Shown: positions 16,450 through 25,519 of the stretch, one piece after another | Position numbering within the stretch: position 1 is the stretch's first letter | Layout of the letters: every line of letters begins with the position of its first letter | Assembly (NCBI GenBank): GCA_900317585.1 | Contig: ONHG01000013.1 | Coordinates: 1 to 64,000, forward strand | From: an uncultured Lachnospiraceae bacterium | GTDB taxonomy: Bacteria > Bacillota > Clostridia > Lachnospirales > Lachnospiraceae | DNA length: 64,000 bases | Direction of reading: 5' to 3' | Translations under genes and position numbers: made by a program | The notes under the pieces: model-generated | Told to the model about the DNA's origin: nothing | The model's input: only the letters and a program-made list of their open reading frames with translations | Databases searched by the model: none

Positions 16450-16851
16450 ATTAATTCTCCTTTCAAAGTCACTTCTGGTCCAGTGGACCAGAGCTTGTAG
16501 TCCAGTGGACCACAAGTTGCTGTTTAAATTTCCTGCGGGATATTTCCTAAAGCGACACCTTGTCGCGTCAAGGAAATACCCCGTATTAGTTTGTCGCAGA
16601 CTTCGTCCGAACAAACTCGGGGACCCCAACCTACGCGGTTAGCGGTCATTCGCCATGACGGGCATCTCATAAGGGCTTTGCCCTTGCCGATGGCTAACCC
16701 AATCTTTTGGGGCTCTGCCCCGGCGATGCCATCCCTGGTCTCATCGGGAGCTACACTCCCAAGGCGACGCCTTTCCCTTGTACCATCGCCTTCGAAATAA
16801 AAGTCCTCGCTCGGACTTATATTTCATAGCCGATGTTGAAGGAATGGATTA
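16450..16851. other. Candidate oriT: array of hairpins
   Basis: The region contains a perfect palindrome TCTGGTCCAGTGGACCAGA (16474-16492), a near-palindrome sharing its centre (16494-16516), a 13-bp stem at 16536-16583 with an inner GCGACA/TGTCGC hairpin, AGTTTGT/ACAAACT (16588-16617), a branched fold closed by GGTTAGC/GCTAACC (16637-16699), and further small stems (AAGGGC/GCCCTT, GGGGC/GCCCC, GGGAG/CTCCC). No gene fits. It lies upstream of the relaxase, the usual oriT position for MobV elements. A single-strand origin or a structured RNA are alternatives. Confidence 0.6.
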
Positions 16852-17784
16852 CTAATCCTCCATTAGCTTTCTGCGTTCCAACTGTTCCCAAAAGTCATCG
16901 CTATATTCACGTTCCAGGAAATTGTGAATTCCATTCCTTATGCGAGGAGTTTTGCTAATGGGGTGATATCCTTCCTTAATGGCTTTGATGAACCAACCGG
17001 TTACGTTATTAATCTTTGCTGTTTGTTGATCAAAGATAGCCTTTGCATTTTTTACACGGAGGATATCGTGGTCCGCAGCCGATAAGATGGATTGAATATC
17101 CTTCTCTGGTAAATCAAACTCTTTTAATAACTCCTGTGCTTCATCAACAACAAAAGCCAAATTTTTGTCTTCAAGTGTTGTTGAAGAACTCTGTGTAGAA
17201 ATATTTGTAGTATTCTTTGATGAAGTCTTTGTATACGTATCTACTTTTTCATCATGGGGTGATTTCGTTTGTGTCATATCCTCGTTGCTTTTAGGGAAGG
17301 GGGTAGTAACATTTTTGTTACCACCTAGGCCTAAAAATTGTCCGGATGGAAAAGTGAGCTTTTCTAAAACATCCGGAACGAGTTCAAGGAACATCACATT
17401 TGAGAGAGAAAGCCCTGCAACAACTATGTTTTTGAAATGTCGTTTGACTACACCGAGATCTTCGAGAAAGATGAGCGCGTCACGAGCTTGCTTCTTGGAG
17501 ATGTTGAATTTCTCCATTAGTTGTTCATAGCTTCGTTGCAGATAGTTTTCATCGTGGAATTTTTTAGAATAGGATACGGATAAGGTGGTTTCGTTTCGTT
17601 CTTCTGTAGGACGATACCAATACACAATATCCGCCAAAATAAGAATGGCAAGAGGGTTGGTTTTTCCTTTGTCATTTACGATGGTGTAATACCATGATTC
17701 CGGAATGATATTTCCGGTTAAATTGAGTTTACCTATTGCATCTACAATAGGATTTTTTGTTGATGGATTGATTGATTTTGTCAT
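16852..17784 (-). CDS. Probable replication initiation protein (RepA/DnaD-like)
   Basis: 310 residues from ATG 17784 (AAAGGAAA upstream); nine further upstream codons are open. The N-terminal half has a winged-helix look (LAILILADIVYWYRPT...YEQLMEKFNISKKQARDALI then FLEDLGVVKRHF), as in replication initiators of Firmicutes plasmids and integrative elements. A low-complexity Ser/Thr/Asn linker (residues about 180-210) leads to a C-terminal helical domain ending NFLEREYSDDFWEQL. I infer replication or copy control of the excised circle. Confidence 0.6.
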   Translation of the reverse strand: MTKSINPSTKNPIVDAIGKLNLTGNIIPESWYYTIVNDKGKTNPLAILILADIVYWYRPTEERNETTLSVSYSKKFHDENYLQRSYEQLMEKFNISKKQARDALIFLEDLGVVKRHFKNIVVAGLSLSNVMFLELVPDVLEKLTFPSGQFLGLGGNKNVTTPFPKSNEDMTQTKSPHDEKVDTYTKTSSKNTTNISTQSSSTTLEDKNLAFVVDEAQELLKEFDLPEKDIQSILSAADHDILRVKNAKAIFDQQTAKINNVTGWFIKAIKEGYHPISKTPRIRNGIHNFLEREYSDDFWEQLERRKLMED

Positions 17785-17852
17785 ACATTTCCTTTCTTTC
17801 ATGTATGACAAGTGAATATTAGATATTTAGATGTGGATTAGATTTGAAAAAT

Positions 17853-17875
17853 GGTTGACCCCCTGATTGACCCCC
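17853..17875. repeat. GTTGACCCC boxes at the right end
   Basis: GGTTGACCCC (17853-17862) and GATTGACCCC (17865-17874) lie about 60 bases inside attR and mirror the pair next to attL. They are candidate integrase arm sites. Confidence 0.5.
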
Positions 17876-17931
17876 AGAGGTAGCCGGCTCTACATCCTCC
17901 ATTTTTCTAGTGTTTTCGGGGGTCGGAAATA

Positions 17932-17955
17932 GGTTCAAGTCCCATCTTCCGCATT
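17932..17955 (+). repeat. attR of the tRNA-Leu element
   Basis: A 24-base copy of the tRNA-Leu(AAG) 3' end identical to 6756-6779. Only this partial tRNA remains here; the sequence to its right is the original chromosomal flank. Confidence 0.92.
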
Positions 17956-18205
17956 GAACAATAAGACAGGGGCCAAGCAAAGCGTTTGGTCCCTGTCTTA
18001 TTGTTCAAAGCCGAAGCGAGCCTTGAACCCATGGTTCAAGGTCTCGCCTCCGGCTCGGTCGGCTCGTGGCATGAGGTCCCCCGGACCTCACTCGGTCTCC
18101 GCTCCGCTTCGGTCGGCGCAGAGCAGACATCCCCCGGATGTCTTGCGCCCCATCTTCCGCAAGGCTACGGTCGTGGTAGAGCAGGCGCCCTATATTGATT
18201 GATAA
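17956..18205. other. Chromosomal flank with a series of hairpins
   Basis: Immediately after attR, GAACAATAAGACAGGG pairs with its complement ending at 18006, a stem of over 20 bp with mismatches and the likely original tRNA terminator although the T run is poor. Then come CCTTGAACC/GGTTCAAGG, GAGGTCC/GGACCTC and AGACATCC/GGATGTCT in GC-rich DNA. No coding sequence is convincing here despite open frames. Confidence 0.5.
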
Positions 18206-18226
18206 GACAGGAAAGGTAGGATTTTT

Positions 18227-19261
18227 ATGATTAGATTTAATAACGATTATAACCGCGGTGCATTTGATTGCATTTTGAAGGCACTGGCGGATACAAATAC
18301 AACCAGCTATCCGGGATATGGTGAGGATGAGTGGTGCGATAAGGCTGAGCAGATTATTAAGGGGCTTATTGGCAGAGATGATTCCATGATTAAATTTATT
18401 CCGGGTGCGACACAGGCAAATTATGTTGTGGTTGCGGCGGCGCTTTCACCGGTGCAGAGCGTGATTGCAGCGGATACGGGACATATCAATTGCCACGAGG
18501 CAGCTTCTATTGAGAATACAGGTCATAAGATTCTTGCACTTCCTAACACGGATGGTAAAATCAGTGCTGCGCAGATTGAGGCGTGTGCCGCAGAGTATTA
18601 TGACAATGCAAAGCCTGAGTATCTGACGGAGCCAAAGATGGTTTATATTTCATTTCCGACTGAGCAGGGTACTCTTTACACGAAAAGAGAGCTTTGCGAT
18701 ATCAGTGCTGTCTGCAAGAAATACGGCATGTACCTGTTTGTTGATGGTGCGAGAATGGGTTATGGACTGGGCTCAGATAAAAATGACCTTACACTTTGTG
18801 ATTTTGCCATGCTTTCGGATGTTTTTTATATCGGTGGCACAAAGTGTGGTGCGCTCTTTGGCGAAGCGCTGGTTATAAATGCTGAGGATATCAAGTATCG
18901 TTTTAAGGCTTATATGAAGCAAAACGGTGCAGTGCTTGCAAAGGGCTGGCTGATGGGCTTACAGTTTGCCACTATGCTTGAGAATGGCGATTATTTTGAA
19001 AAGACAAAGCGTGCTGATGAGCTTGCCATGCAGATTAAAGAGGCATTTGAACAGAAGAAGGTACCGTTTTGGGTTGAGAGCTTTACAAATCAGCAGTTTG
19101 TGATTTTATCGGATGAGCAGAAGAAGACACTTGCCGAGAAGTACTATTTTGAAGAGATGGAAAGAGAAAAAGAGGGCACTATAGTACGATTCTGCACCAG
19201 CTGGGCCACAAAACAGGAGGAGGTTGATGCACTGGTTTTAGATATATCAAAGCTGGTGTAG
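18227..19261 (+). CDS. L-threonine aldolase-like PLP enzyme
   Basis: 344 residues, full length for low-specificity L-threonine aldolases (threonine to glycine plus acetaldehyde). Family marks are the N-terminal FNNDYNRGAFDCILKAL, a Gly/His-rich phosphate-binding region (PGATQANY), the aspartate in FVDGARMGYGL and the PLP lysine in GGTKCGALFG. It is cytoplasmic. The start ATG follows GGAAAGGTAGG. It is a single gene between the attR flank and tRNA-Leu(CAG). Related beta-eliminating lyases share the fold, so the substrate is inferred. Confidence 0.88.
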   Translation: MIRFNNDYNRGAFDCILKALADTNTTSYPGYGEDEWCDKAEQIIKGLIGRDDSMIKFIPGATQANYVVVAAALSPVQSVIAADTGHINCHEAASIENTGHKILALPNTDGKISAAQIEACAAEYYDNAKPEYLTEPKMVYISFPTEQGTLYTKRELCDISAVCKKYGMYLFVDGARMGYGLGSDKNDLTLCDFAMLSDVFYIGGTKCGALFGEALVINAEDIKYRFKAYMKQNGAVLAKGWLMGLQFATMLENGDYFEKTKRADELAMQIKEAFEQKKVPFWVESFTNQQFVILSDEQKKTLAEKYYFEEMEREKEGTIVRFCTSWATKQEEVDALVLDISKLV

Positions 19262-19302
19262 TAACAAATTTATATTTTTCGTATAGTTTTTAAAAATTTT
19301 GC

Positions 19303-19331
19303 TTGCATTATTCTAAACTTTTTGGTAGAAT
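19303..19331 (+). promoter_or_regulatory. tRNA-Leu(CAG) promoter
   Basis: TTGCAT (19303-19308), 17 bases, TAGAAT (19326-19331), 12 bases before the tRNA 5' end. Confidence 0.75.
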
Positions 19332-19342
19332 AATGCTTGTTC

Positions 19343-19426
19343 GCAGGAGTGGCGGAATTGGCAGACGCGCAGGCTTCAGGTGCCTGTGGTAGCAATATCG
19401 TGTGGGTTCAAGTCCCATCTCCTGCA
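19343..19426 (+). tRNA. tRNA-Leu (anticodon CAG)
   Basis: Acceptor strands GCAGGAG and CTCCTGC, discriminator A at 19426. The anticodon stem CAGGC/GCCTG encloses TTCAGGT, giving CAG, which reads CUG. It has the long variable arm of class II tRNAs and a T arm like tRNA-Leu(AAG). CCA is not encoded. Its 3' end differs from the att core at three positions, so it is a possible secondary integration target. Confidence 0.95.
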
Positions 19427-19433
19427 TTAACAG

Positions 19434-19462
19434 GGAAGTCGGTGAACGACTTCCTATTTTAT
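19434..19462 (+). terminator. tRNA-Leu(CAG) terminator
   Basis: GGAAGTCG and CGACTTCC pair across GTGAA, followed by TATTTTATTTT. Confidence 0.85.
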
Positions 19463-19581
19463 TTTGTGCAGATAATTTTGAAAGCCTATTGGCTATTAAT
19501 GGTCTGTAACCGTTGCCTGCCACACTGAGGGGTACAGCTGTCACAGGAATTTGATTATTATATTGGAGATGTGATTGCAGC

Positions 19582-20955
19582 GTGAAGAGATTGAATCTAT
19601 CTTATATTAATGTAATATGTGTGTTTGTTTTGTCCTTTGCTGTTATGGAGTATGTAAATCTTTTGATTGGCAGAGTGGGCGGATTTCCTGTGTTTGCAGG
19701 GGGGCTTGTGTCATATTCCGTTATGAGATATGGCAGCTTTGCAAGGAAAAATATGGCATGCTACATGGGCATCTATATACTGACATGGTTTATCGGCACG
19801 GTAGTGCTCTTTATCTCAAAATACTCAGGCTGGGGCAATATCAAAAAGCTTGGTCCGGCGCGGTATTTCAAGGCACTGTACGGCTCAACCCTGTCAGAGA
19901 TATGGGGATATTTTTTTGCAATTGTGCTCATGCTGACAGTGATTGTTTCACTTTTTCCGCTTACCGTAATAAAAAGCAGGAAAATATATGCACGGTATGT
20001 GTTGGGAAATACGCTTTTTTGGACGATAATACTCATACCGCTTAGGTTTATAGATAAGAAATTTGTCAATCACAAGGTGATGTGGCAGGCCGGCTGTATG
20101 ATGGCCTTTGCTGTGCTTTTGCTTGTGCTGGAGCTTTTCGTTGTATACAGACTGGTGAAATACAGGTATTGCGATGAGCATGCAGACAGGAAAGTGTGCA
20201 TTCACAGACGCAGGGTCCGAAGGAAAACATTAAAAGCTGTAATAGTCATTGTGCCGGTCGTTGTCATTGCAATTATTGTTGTTTACACATATTTCATGTC
20301 GCCTTCAAACGAGCCGGCTGAGTATGAAAAGGTCGCAAGCTGTATCACAAATGATGACAGGCTTGGGCCTATGGTTTATGACAGTCAGGTGTATATTCCG
20401 ATAAACATAGAGCTTGACTATGCAGGGACTGGCAGTCCGCTTGGCTATATTGTATACAAGGATCAGGACTATAGCAGCAGGTACTATGAGTTTGCAGCAT
20501 CAAACCTCTTATATATGAATAAGAATGGTGACGATACATATTTACAGATGGCGGGCAACGCATCAAATTCATACAAGAAGCTGTCTATAGTTGAAAAAAG
20601 CAATTCATGGAGGGACTGCAGCGTTTTTCTCATGTGGGACGAGGAGTGGCAGTCAGAGTCGCGCTACAGCAAGGATGTCACAGGCTATACGGAGTGCAAT
20701 GAGGATTTCATAAAAAGTCTTGAGGATACTTTTGGTGCAGTGAAAATAAATCCAGCAGACTTCAAGGGCTATGATGCCTATTTTACAATAGAGGGCTACA
20801 AATCCATGAAGGATGCCGTAGAGAGTGACAGTCATGTGGGCACCTGGGTGGGCTGCATACTGGCAAAAGACGATAAATTTTACTATGGAAGCTACGACAA
20901 TGAAATCACAGGCGGACAGCTTCAGATGCTGCGCCATGTGCTCGGCGGTAATTGA
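19582..20955 (+). CDS. Hypothetical multi-pass membrane protein with soluble C-terminal domain
   Basis: 457 residues, not recognised. About five hydrophobic segments lie in the first 180 residues, then a basic loop (CIHRRRVRRK) and another membrane helix (VIVIVPVVVIAIIVVYTYF, about 224-242). An extracytoplasmic C-terminal domain of about 215 residues follows, rich in Tyr, Asp and Ser. The start is GTG 19582 with GGAG 13 bases upstream, a little far. It stands alone between tRNA-Leu and dgt. Sensor or envelope roles are possible but unsupported. Confidence 0.65.
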   Translation: MKRLNLSYINVICVFVLSFAVMEYVNLLIGRVGGFPVFAGGLVSYSVMRYGSFARKNMACYMGIYILTWFIGTVVLFISKYSGWGNIKKLGPARYFKALYGSTLSEIWGYFFAIVLMLTVIVSLFPLTVIKSRKIYARYVLGNTLFWTIILIPLRFIDKKFVNHKVMWQAGCMMAFAVLLLVLELFVVYRLVKYRYCDEHADRKVCIHRRRVRRKTLKAVIVIVPVVVIAIIVVYTYFMSPSNEPAEYEKVASCITNDDRLGPMVYDSQVYIPINIELDYAGTGSPLGYIVYKDQDYSSRYYEFAASNLLYMNKNGDDTYLQMAGNASNSYKKLSIVEKSNSWRDCSVFLMWDEEWQSESRYSKDVTGYTECNEDFIKSLEDTFGAVKINPADFKGYDAYFTIEGYKSMKDAVESDSHVGTWVGCILAKDDKFYYGSYDNEITGGQLQMLRHVLGGN

Positions 20956-21136
20956 TATAGCATTTAATTTTTGCCGAAAGAAAATTAAAGTAAAAAGAAA
21001 TAAAAAAAGGATTTTTAAAAATCACGTCGAATAATAACTAGTGTAGAGCACTATTAGTGGAATGTAACGCTATTTGTTACATTTGTGTGTGAATAGCAGC
21101 AGAACATAACGACTGTGACAGCGAGGAGGCAGATAA

Positions 21137-22150
21137 ATGACTATTCGCGAGCAGATAGAAAAACGTGAGCAGGAAATACTTAGTCCGTTCGCATGCCTGA
21201 GCATCAACTCTAGAGGCAGGGACTATGATGAGCCACAGTGCGATATCAGGCCTGTTTTTCAGCGGGACAGGGACCGGATACTGCATAGCAAGGCATTCAG
21301 GCGTCTGAAAAATAAGACACAGGTGTTTCTTACGCCAAAGGGCGACCATTACCGCACACGTATGTCGCATACGCTTGAGGTGTCGCAGAATGCCAGGACA
21401 ATAGCCAAGGCACTGAGACTGAATGAGGATCTGGTGGAGGCTATAGCACTGGGGCACGACCTGGGGCATACACCGTTTGGACATGCGGGTGAGCGCATCC
21501 TCAATGAAATATACGAGGGTGGTTTTAAGCATAATGAGCAGAGTGTGCGCATAGTGGAGAAGCTCGAAAAGGACGGAGCAGGACTCAATCTGACCTGGGA
21601 GGTCAGAGATGGTATGCTAAATCACCAGACCTCGCTCATGCCTCACACTTTAGAGGGCAAAATAGTCAGGCTTTCAGACAAGATAGCCTACATAAATTCA
21701 GACTTTGATGATGCAATCCGCGCACAGCTTCTGTGCGAGGATGATATACCACTTGAGATAAGAAACACGCTTGGACACAGCACCAAGGCCAGGCTCAATC
21801 ATATGGTGCACAATATCATCACAAACAGCATGGGAAAGGACGATATATGCATGTCAAAAGAGTCCGCGCAGGCAATGCAGGATTTGCGTAAATTCATGTT
21901 CGCAAACCTCTACAACAATCCAGTCGCAAAAAGCGAGGAGAAAAAGGCCAAGGCGATGCTCAAGCAGCTTTATTTCTATTATATGGAGCATATAGAGGAG
22001 CTGCCGCAGAAGTATCTCGTCATGCTAGGACAGGGTGATGACAAGGGGCGCATCATATGCGACTATATATCAGGCATGACAGATCAGTATGCCACCACGA
22101 AGTTCCACGAGTATTTCGTACCGGTAGCATGGGAAATCGATGGTTACTGA
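21137..22150 (+). CDS. dgt: dGTPase-like HD-domain triphosphohydrolase
   Basis: 337 residues. The HD metal site is visible in RMSHTLEV (His about 78), GHDLGHTPFGH (His-Asp about 107-108) and SDKIAYINSD. It hydrolyses dGTP or related dNTPs to deoxynucleoside and triphosphate, limiting nucleotide pools. Length fits the short Firmicutes/Actinobacteria subgroup. ATG follows GAGGAGG. It precedes dnaG, the usual Clostridia order, but the two are separated by a 325-base gap with a very large palindrome. Confidence 0.92.
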   Translation: MTIREQIEKREQEILSPFACLSINSRGRDYDEPQCDIRPVFQRDRDRILHSKAFRRLKNKTQVFLTPKGDHYRTRMSHTLEVSQNARTIAKALRLNEDLVEAIALGHDLGHTPFGHAGERILNEIYEGGFKHNEQSVRIVEKLEKDGAGLNLTWEVRDGMLNHQTSLMPHTLEGKIVRLSDKIAYINSDFDDAIRAQLLCEDDIPLEIRNTLGHSTKARLNHMVHNIITNSMGKDDICMSKESAQAMQDLRKFMFANLYNNPVAKSEEKKAKAMLKQLYFYYMEHIEELPQKYLVMLGQGDDKGRIICDYISGMTDQYATTKFHEYFVPVAWEIDGY

Positions 22151-22167
22151 GATTATTTATAATTCTG

Positions 22168-22450
22168 TAAAAACCGCCTGGTGAGCGCGTCTGCAGTGCG
22201 GCACTTAGCTCTTGCAGAGGCGACTAGCGAAGCTGCTTAGAGATTGTAGAATTATGCACATGAAGCACAGAAATGCACCGGCATGGAAGCCGGGGCAAGG
22301 AGATATCGAGCCATGGATGGCGAGTATCGACGGTTTCGTCAAGCATAGAAAAACTGCAGGCATAATTCGTACAGACTCTTAGCAGCGTAGCGTTAGCCGG
22401 TTGTAAGAGCTAAGTGCCGCACTGCAGACGCGCTCGCCGGGCGACAACAA
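22168..22450. other. Large structured palindrome between dgt and dnaG
   Basis: Outer arms 22183-22213 and 22405-22435 are perfectly complementary over 31 bases, with partial pairing extending to about 46. A second, imperfect stem lies inside (CTGCTTAGAG...AATTATGC with GCATAATT...CTCTTAGCAG), enclosing smaller hairpins (CCGGCATGGAAGCCGG; GCCATGGATGGC). No gene fits the gap. It could be a structured RNA, a MITE-like insertion, or a read-through control between dgt and dnaG. Confidence 0.7.
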
Positions 22451-22475
22451 AGAAGAACAGTAAGGGGATGATAAA

Positions 22476-24248
22476 ATGCCGTACTACTCTGACGAGCTTA
22501 TAGAGGAGGTACGTTCGCGAAATGACATAGTCGATGTTATAGGAAGCTACGTGCATCTTCAGAAAAAGGGAAGTACCTATTTTGGATTATGCCCATTCCA
22601 TAACGAAAAGACAGGATCCTTTTCAGTCTCACCGAATAAGCAGATGTACTATTGCTTCGGCTGTGGAGCCGGAGGCAATGTATTTACATTTCTCATGCAG
22701 TATGAGAACTTTACCTTCCCAGAGGCCATGCAGGAGCTTGCAGACCGTGTGGGAATTGAGCTTCCCAAGCAGGAGATGACATCAGCACAAAGGAGAGAAG
22801 CAGACAGGCGCACACAGCTGCTTGAGATAAATAAAGAGGCTGCAAAGTATTTTTATATGCTGCTTCGTGGACCGAGAGGACAGAAGGCACATGAGTATTT
22901 CAAAAAGAGAGAGCTGTCCGATGAGACAATGCAGAAGTTCGGGCTTGGTTACTCGGACCAGTACAGTGATGATCTGTACAAGTATCTGCGCAGCAAGGGC
23001 TATGATGATGAGATACTTAAGGAGACAGGTCTTGTGACGATAGATGAGGTCAGAGGCGGGCACGATAAGTTCTGGAATCGTGCGATGTTTCCGATTATGG
23101 ATGTGCACAACCGTGTCATAGGCTTTGGAGGCCGAGTGATGGGGGACGGAGAGCCAAAGTATTTAAACTCTCCGGAGACAAAGATATTTGATAAGAGCCG
23201 TAATCTTTACGGACTTAATATAGCAAGGAGCACGAGGAAAAACCAGCTCCTTTTGTGTGAGGGCTACATGGATGTCATAGCACTGCATCAGGCGGGTTTT
23301 GACAATGCGGTGGCGTCGCTTGGCACGGCGCTCACGAGCGGACATGCCTCACTATTAAAGAGATACACCAATGAGGTATATCTGACATATGACAGTGATG
23401 GCGCCGGGGTAAAGGCAGCGCTGCGTGCTATTCCGATACTCAAGGAGGTAGGCATCACAACAAAGGTCATTAACATGCGGCCGTACAAGGATCCGGATGA
23501 GTTTATCAAGGCGCTTGGCGCACAGGAGTATGAGGAGCGTATCAAAAAGGCTGAAAACAGCTTTATGTTTCAGATACGGATCATGCAGGCAGGCTATGAT
23601 ATGGACGATCCCGAGTCAAAAACCGCATTTTATAATGAAATCGCAAAGAAGCTGCTTGGTTTTACCGAGGAGCTTGAGCGGACAAACTATACGCAGGCAG
23701 TGTCCAGAGAGTACAGCATACCATACGACGACTTAAGAAAGCTCGTAAACAGTATGGCAATGAAGGGCGGTATCGTAAAGCCACAGACCAAACTTAAAAG
23801 TGGAATCAATGAGAAAAATAAAAAGGAGGATGGCATGAAGCAGTCGCAGAAGCTTCTCCTCACATGGCTCATAGAGGATAATTCACTTTTTGACAGGATA
23901 AAGGGGCTTATCAGTGCAGATGACTTTACCGAAGAGCTGTACCACAAGGTGGCTAAGGAGGTTTTTTCACAGTACGAGACCACGCATACAGTAAATCCAG
24001 CCAGGATAGTAAGCATGTTTACCGATGAGGACGAACAGCGTGAGGTGGCAGGGCTTTTCAATGCCACAATCCATCAGGTGGAGGGCAAAAATGACAAGGC
24101 AACCGCACTCAGGGAAACCGTTGTCCGTATCAAGCAAAACAGCATAGACTACCGTTCAAAGCATCTGGCACCTACAGATATGGAGGGCATGATGAGGATT
24201 ATTGAGGATAAGCGTGCACTCGAAGAATTGCAAAAAATACCAGAATAA
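22476..24248 (+). CDS. dnaG: DNA primase
   Basis: 590 residues, normal length. Domains in order: the CHC2 zinc-binding domain (Cys39, His42, Cys60, Cys63), the catalytic TOPRIM core ([12 protein letters not shown] and [11 protein letters not shown]) and a C-terminal helicase-binding region after about residue 430. It makes RNA primers at the replication fork with DnaB. The ATG follows AAGGGGATG. rpoD starts 13 bases downstream, forming the macromolecular-synthesis pair conserved across bacteria. Confidence 0.97.
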   Translation: MPYYSDELIEEVRSRNDIVDVIGSYVHLQKKGSTYFGLCPFHNEKTGSFSVSPNKQMYYCFGCGAGGNVFTFLMQYENFTFPEAMQELADRVGIELPKQEMTSAQRREADRRTQLLEINKEAAKYFYMLLRGPRGQKAHEYFKKRELSDETMQKFGLGYSDQYSDDLYKYLRSKGYDDEILKETGLVTIDEVRGGHDKFWNRAMFPIMDVHNRVIGFGGRVMGDGEPKYLNSPETKIFDKSRNLYGLNIARSTRKNQLLLCEGYMDVIALHQAGFDNAVASLGTALTSGHASLLKRYTNEVYLTYDSDGAGVKAALRAIPILKEVGITTKVINMRPYKDPDEFIKALGAQEYEERIKKAENSFMFQIRIMQAGYDMDDPESKTAFYNEIAKKLLGFTEELERTNYTQAVSREYSIPYDDLRKLVNSMAMKGGIVKPQTKLKSGINEKNKKEDGMKQSQKLLLTWLIEDNSLFDRIKGLISADDFTEELYHKVAKEVFSQYETTHTVNPARIVSMFTDEDEQREVAGLFNATIHQVEGKNDKATALRETVVRIKQNSIDYRSKHLAPTDMEGMMRIIEDKRALEELQKIPE

Positions 24249-24261
24249 AGAGGAAAATAAA

Positions 24262-25518
24262 ATGGCAAAGAAAAAGGAACAAAAAGACATGGCACAGGAG
24301 CAGGAGCAGAGACTGAAATTCCAGCAGAAGCTTATTGAGATTCTTGAGCTTGGAAAAAAGAAAAAGAATATGCTCGAATATGAGGAAATTGCAGATTTTT
24401 TCAAGGACTTAAATCTGGATCCGGAGAAGTTTGAGATGGTAATAGATTATCTTGAGCAAAACGGCATAGACGTGCTTAAAATCAGCAATGATGATGACGT
24501 GGATGATGATATCATACTCGATGATGAGGATGAGGTAGAGGTTGAAAAGATTGATCTCTCAGTACCGGAGGGAGTCAGCGTCGAGGATCCTGTCCGTATG
24601 TATCTTAAGGAAATAGGTAAGGTACCTCTTCTCTCTGCAGATGAGGAGATTGAGCTCGCCCAGAATATGGAGGACGGAGCGGTAGCAACCGAGAAGATTA
24701 ATGTACTAAAGGGCCGCCTTGATGGTGCATCGGAAGAGGAAAAGGCTGAGATAAAGGCAGAAATAAAGACACTGCAGAGGGATGTGGACAAGGGAGCGGA
24801 TGCCAAAAAGCGTCTTGCAGAAGCAAACCTGCGTCTTGTTGTCAGCATTGCAAAGAGATATGTGGGAAGAGGAATGCTTTTCCTTGACCTGATTCAGGAG
24901 GGAAACTTAGGTCTTATCAAGGCAGTTGAGAAGTTCGACTACAAGAAGGGCTACAAATTCTCTACATATGCCACATGGTGGATTCGCCAGGCTATCACAA
25001 GAGCCATAGCTGATCAGGCCAGAACAATCCGTATCCCTGTGCATATGGTTGAGACAATCAACAAGCTCATCCGTGTGTCAAGACAGCTCCTTCAGGAGCT
25101 TGGCAGAGAGCCTTCACCGGAGGAAATTGCCAAGGAGATGAACATGCCGGTAGAGCGTGTGCGTGAGATACTCAAGATATCGCAGGAGCCTGTTTCACTT
25201 GAGACTCCAATCGGTGAGGAGGAGGATTCACATCTTGGTGATTTCATCAAGGATGATAATGTACCGGTTCCTGCTGATGCGGCAGCATTCACACTTCTTA
25301 AGGAACAGCTTGAGGAGGTGCTTGGCACTCTTACAGAGAGAGAGCAGAAGGTACTCACACTCCGCTTTGGCTTAGAGGACGGCAGAGCCAGAACACTTGA
25401 AGAAGTAGGTAAGGAGTTCAACGTCACTCGTGAGCGTATCCGCCAGATTGAGGCAAAGGCGCTAAGAAAGCTTCGTCATCCAAGCAGAAGTAGAAAGCTT
25501 AAGGACTACTTAGAGTAA
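24262..25518 (+). CDS. rpoD: Primary sigma factor (sigma-70/SigA)
   Basis: 418 residues from ATG 24262 (AAGAGG upstream); the frame is open 20 codons further back but overlaps dnaG. Region 1.1 and an acidic stretch ([19 protein letters not shown]) precede region 1.2 ([11 protein letters not shown]), region 2 ([33 protein letters not shown]), region 3 ([10 protein letters not shown]) and region 4 ([19 protein letters not shown]). It directs RNA polymerase to housekeeping promoters, such as the TTGACA/TATAAT boxes listed here. It probably forms an operon with trmK and the nucleoside kinase. Confidence 0.97.
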   Translation: MAKKKEQKDMAQEQEQRLKFQQKLIEILELGKKKKNMLEYEEIADFFKDLNLDPEKFEMVIDYLEQNGIDVLKISNDDDVDDDIILDDEDEVEVEKIDLSVPEGVSVEDPVRMYLKEIGKVPLLSADEEIELAQNMEDGAVATEKINVLKGRLDGASEEEKAEIKAEIKTLQRDVDKGADAKKRLAEANLRLVVSIAKRYVGRGMLFLDLIQEGNLGLIKAVEKFDYKKGYKFSTYATWWIRQAITRAIADQARTIRIPVHMVETINKLIRVSRQLLQELGREPSPEEIAKEMNMPVERVREILKISQEPVSLETPIGEEEDSHLGDFIKDDNVPVPADAAAFTLLKEQLEEVLGTLTEREQKVLTLRFGLEDGRARTLEEVGKEFNVTRERIRQIEAKALRKLRHPSRSRKLKDYLE

Positions 25519-25519
25519 G

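Larger units (their letters stand above)
6756..17955. mobile_element. Integrative mobilizable element in tRNA-Leu(AAG)
   Basis: An 11.2-kb element bounded by 24-bp direct repeats. A tyrosine integrase sits next to attL, and a relaxase with a probable replication protein near attR. No conjugation (type IV secretion) genes are present, so it would need a helper element. Cargo is a chemoreceptor and a GGDEF-EAL protein. Signs of decay: an IS4 insertion next to int, an in-frame stop in the relaxase, and a frameshift in the EAL gene. I see no excisionase-like small HTH gene. Confidence 0.9.

Noticed and set aside
16213-16500. Hydrophobic open frame antisense to the relaxase start
   Set aside because: Shadow of the relaxase; overlaps its ribosome-binding site and the palindromes.
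18149-18161. Second 13-base copy of the tRNA 3' end (CCCATCTTCCGCA), followed by a D-arm-like GGTAGAGCAGG
   Set aside because: Too short for an att site and no tRNA fold can be closed around it.
19343-19426. tRNA-Leu(CAG) as a second boundary of the mobile element
   Set aside because: Its 3' end differs from the 24-bp core, while 6756-6779 and 17932-17955 match perfectly.
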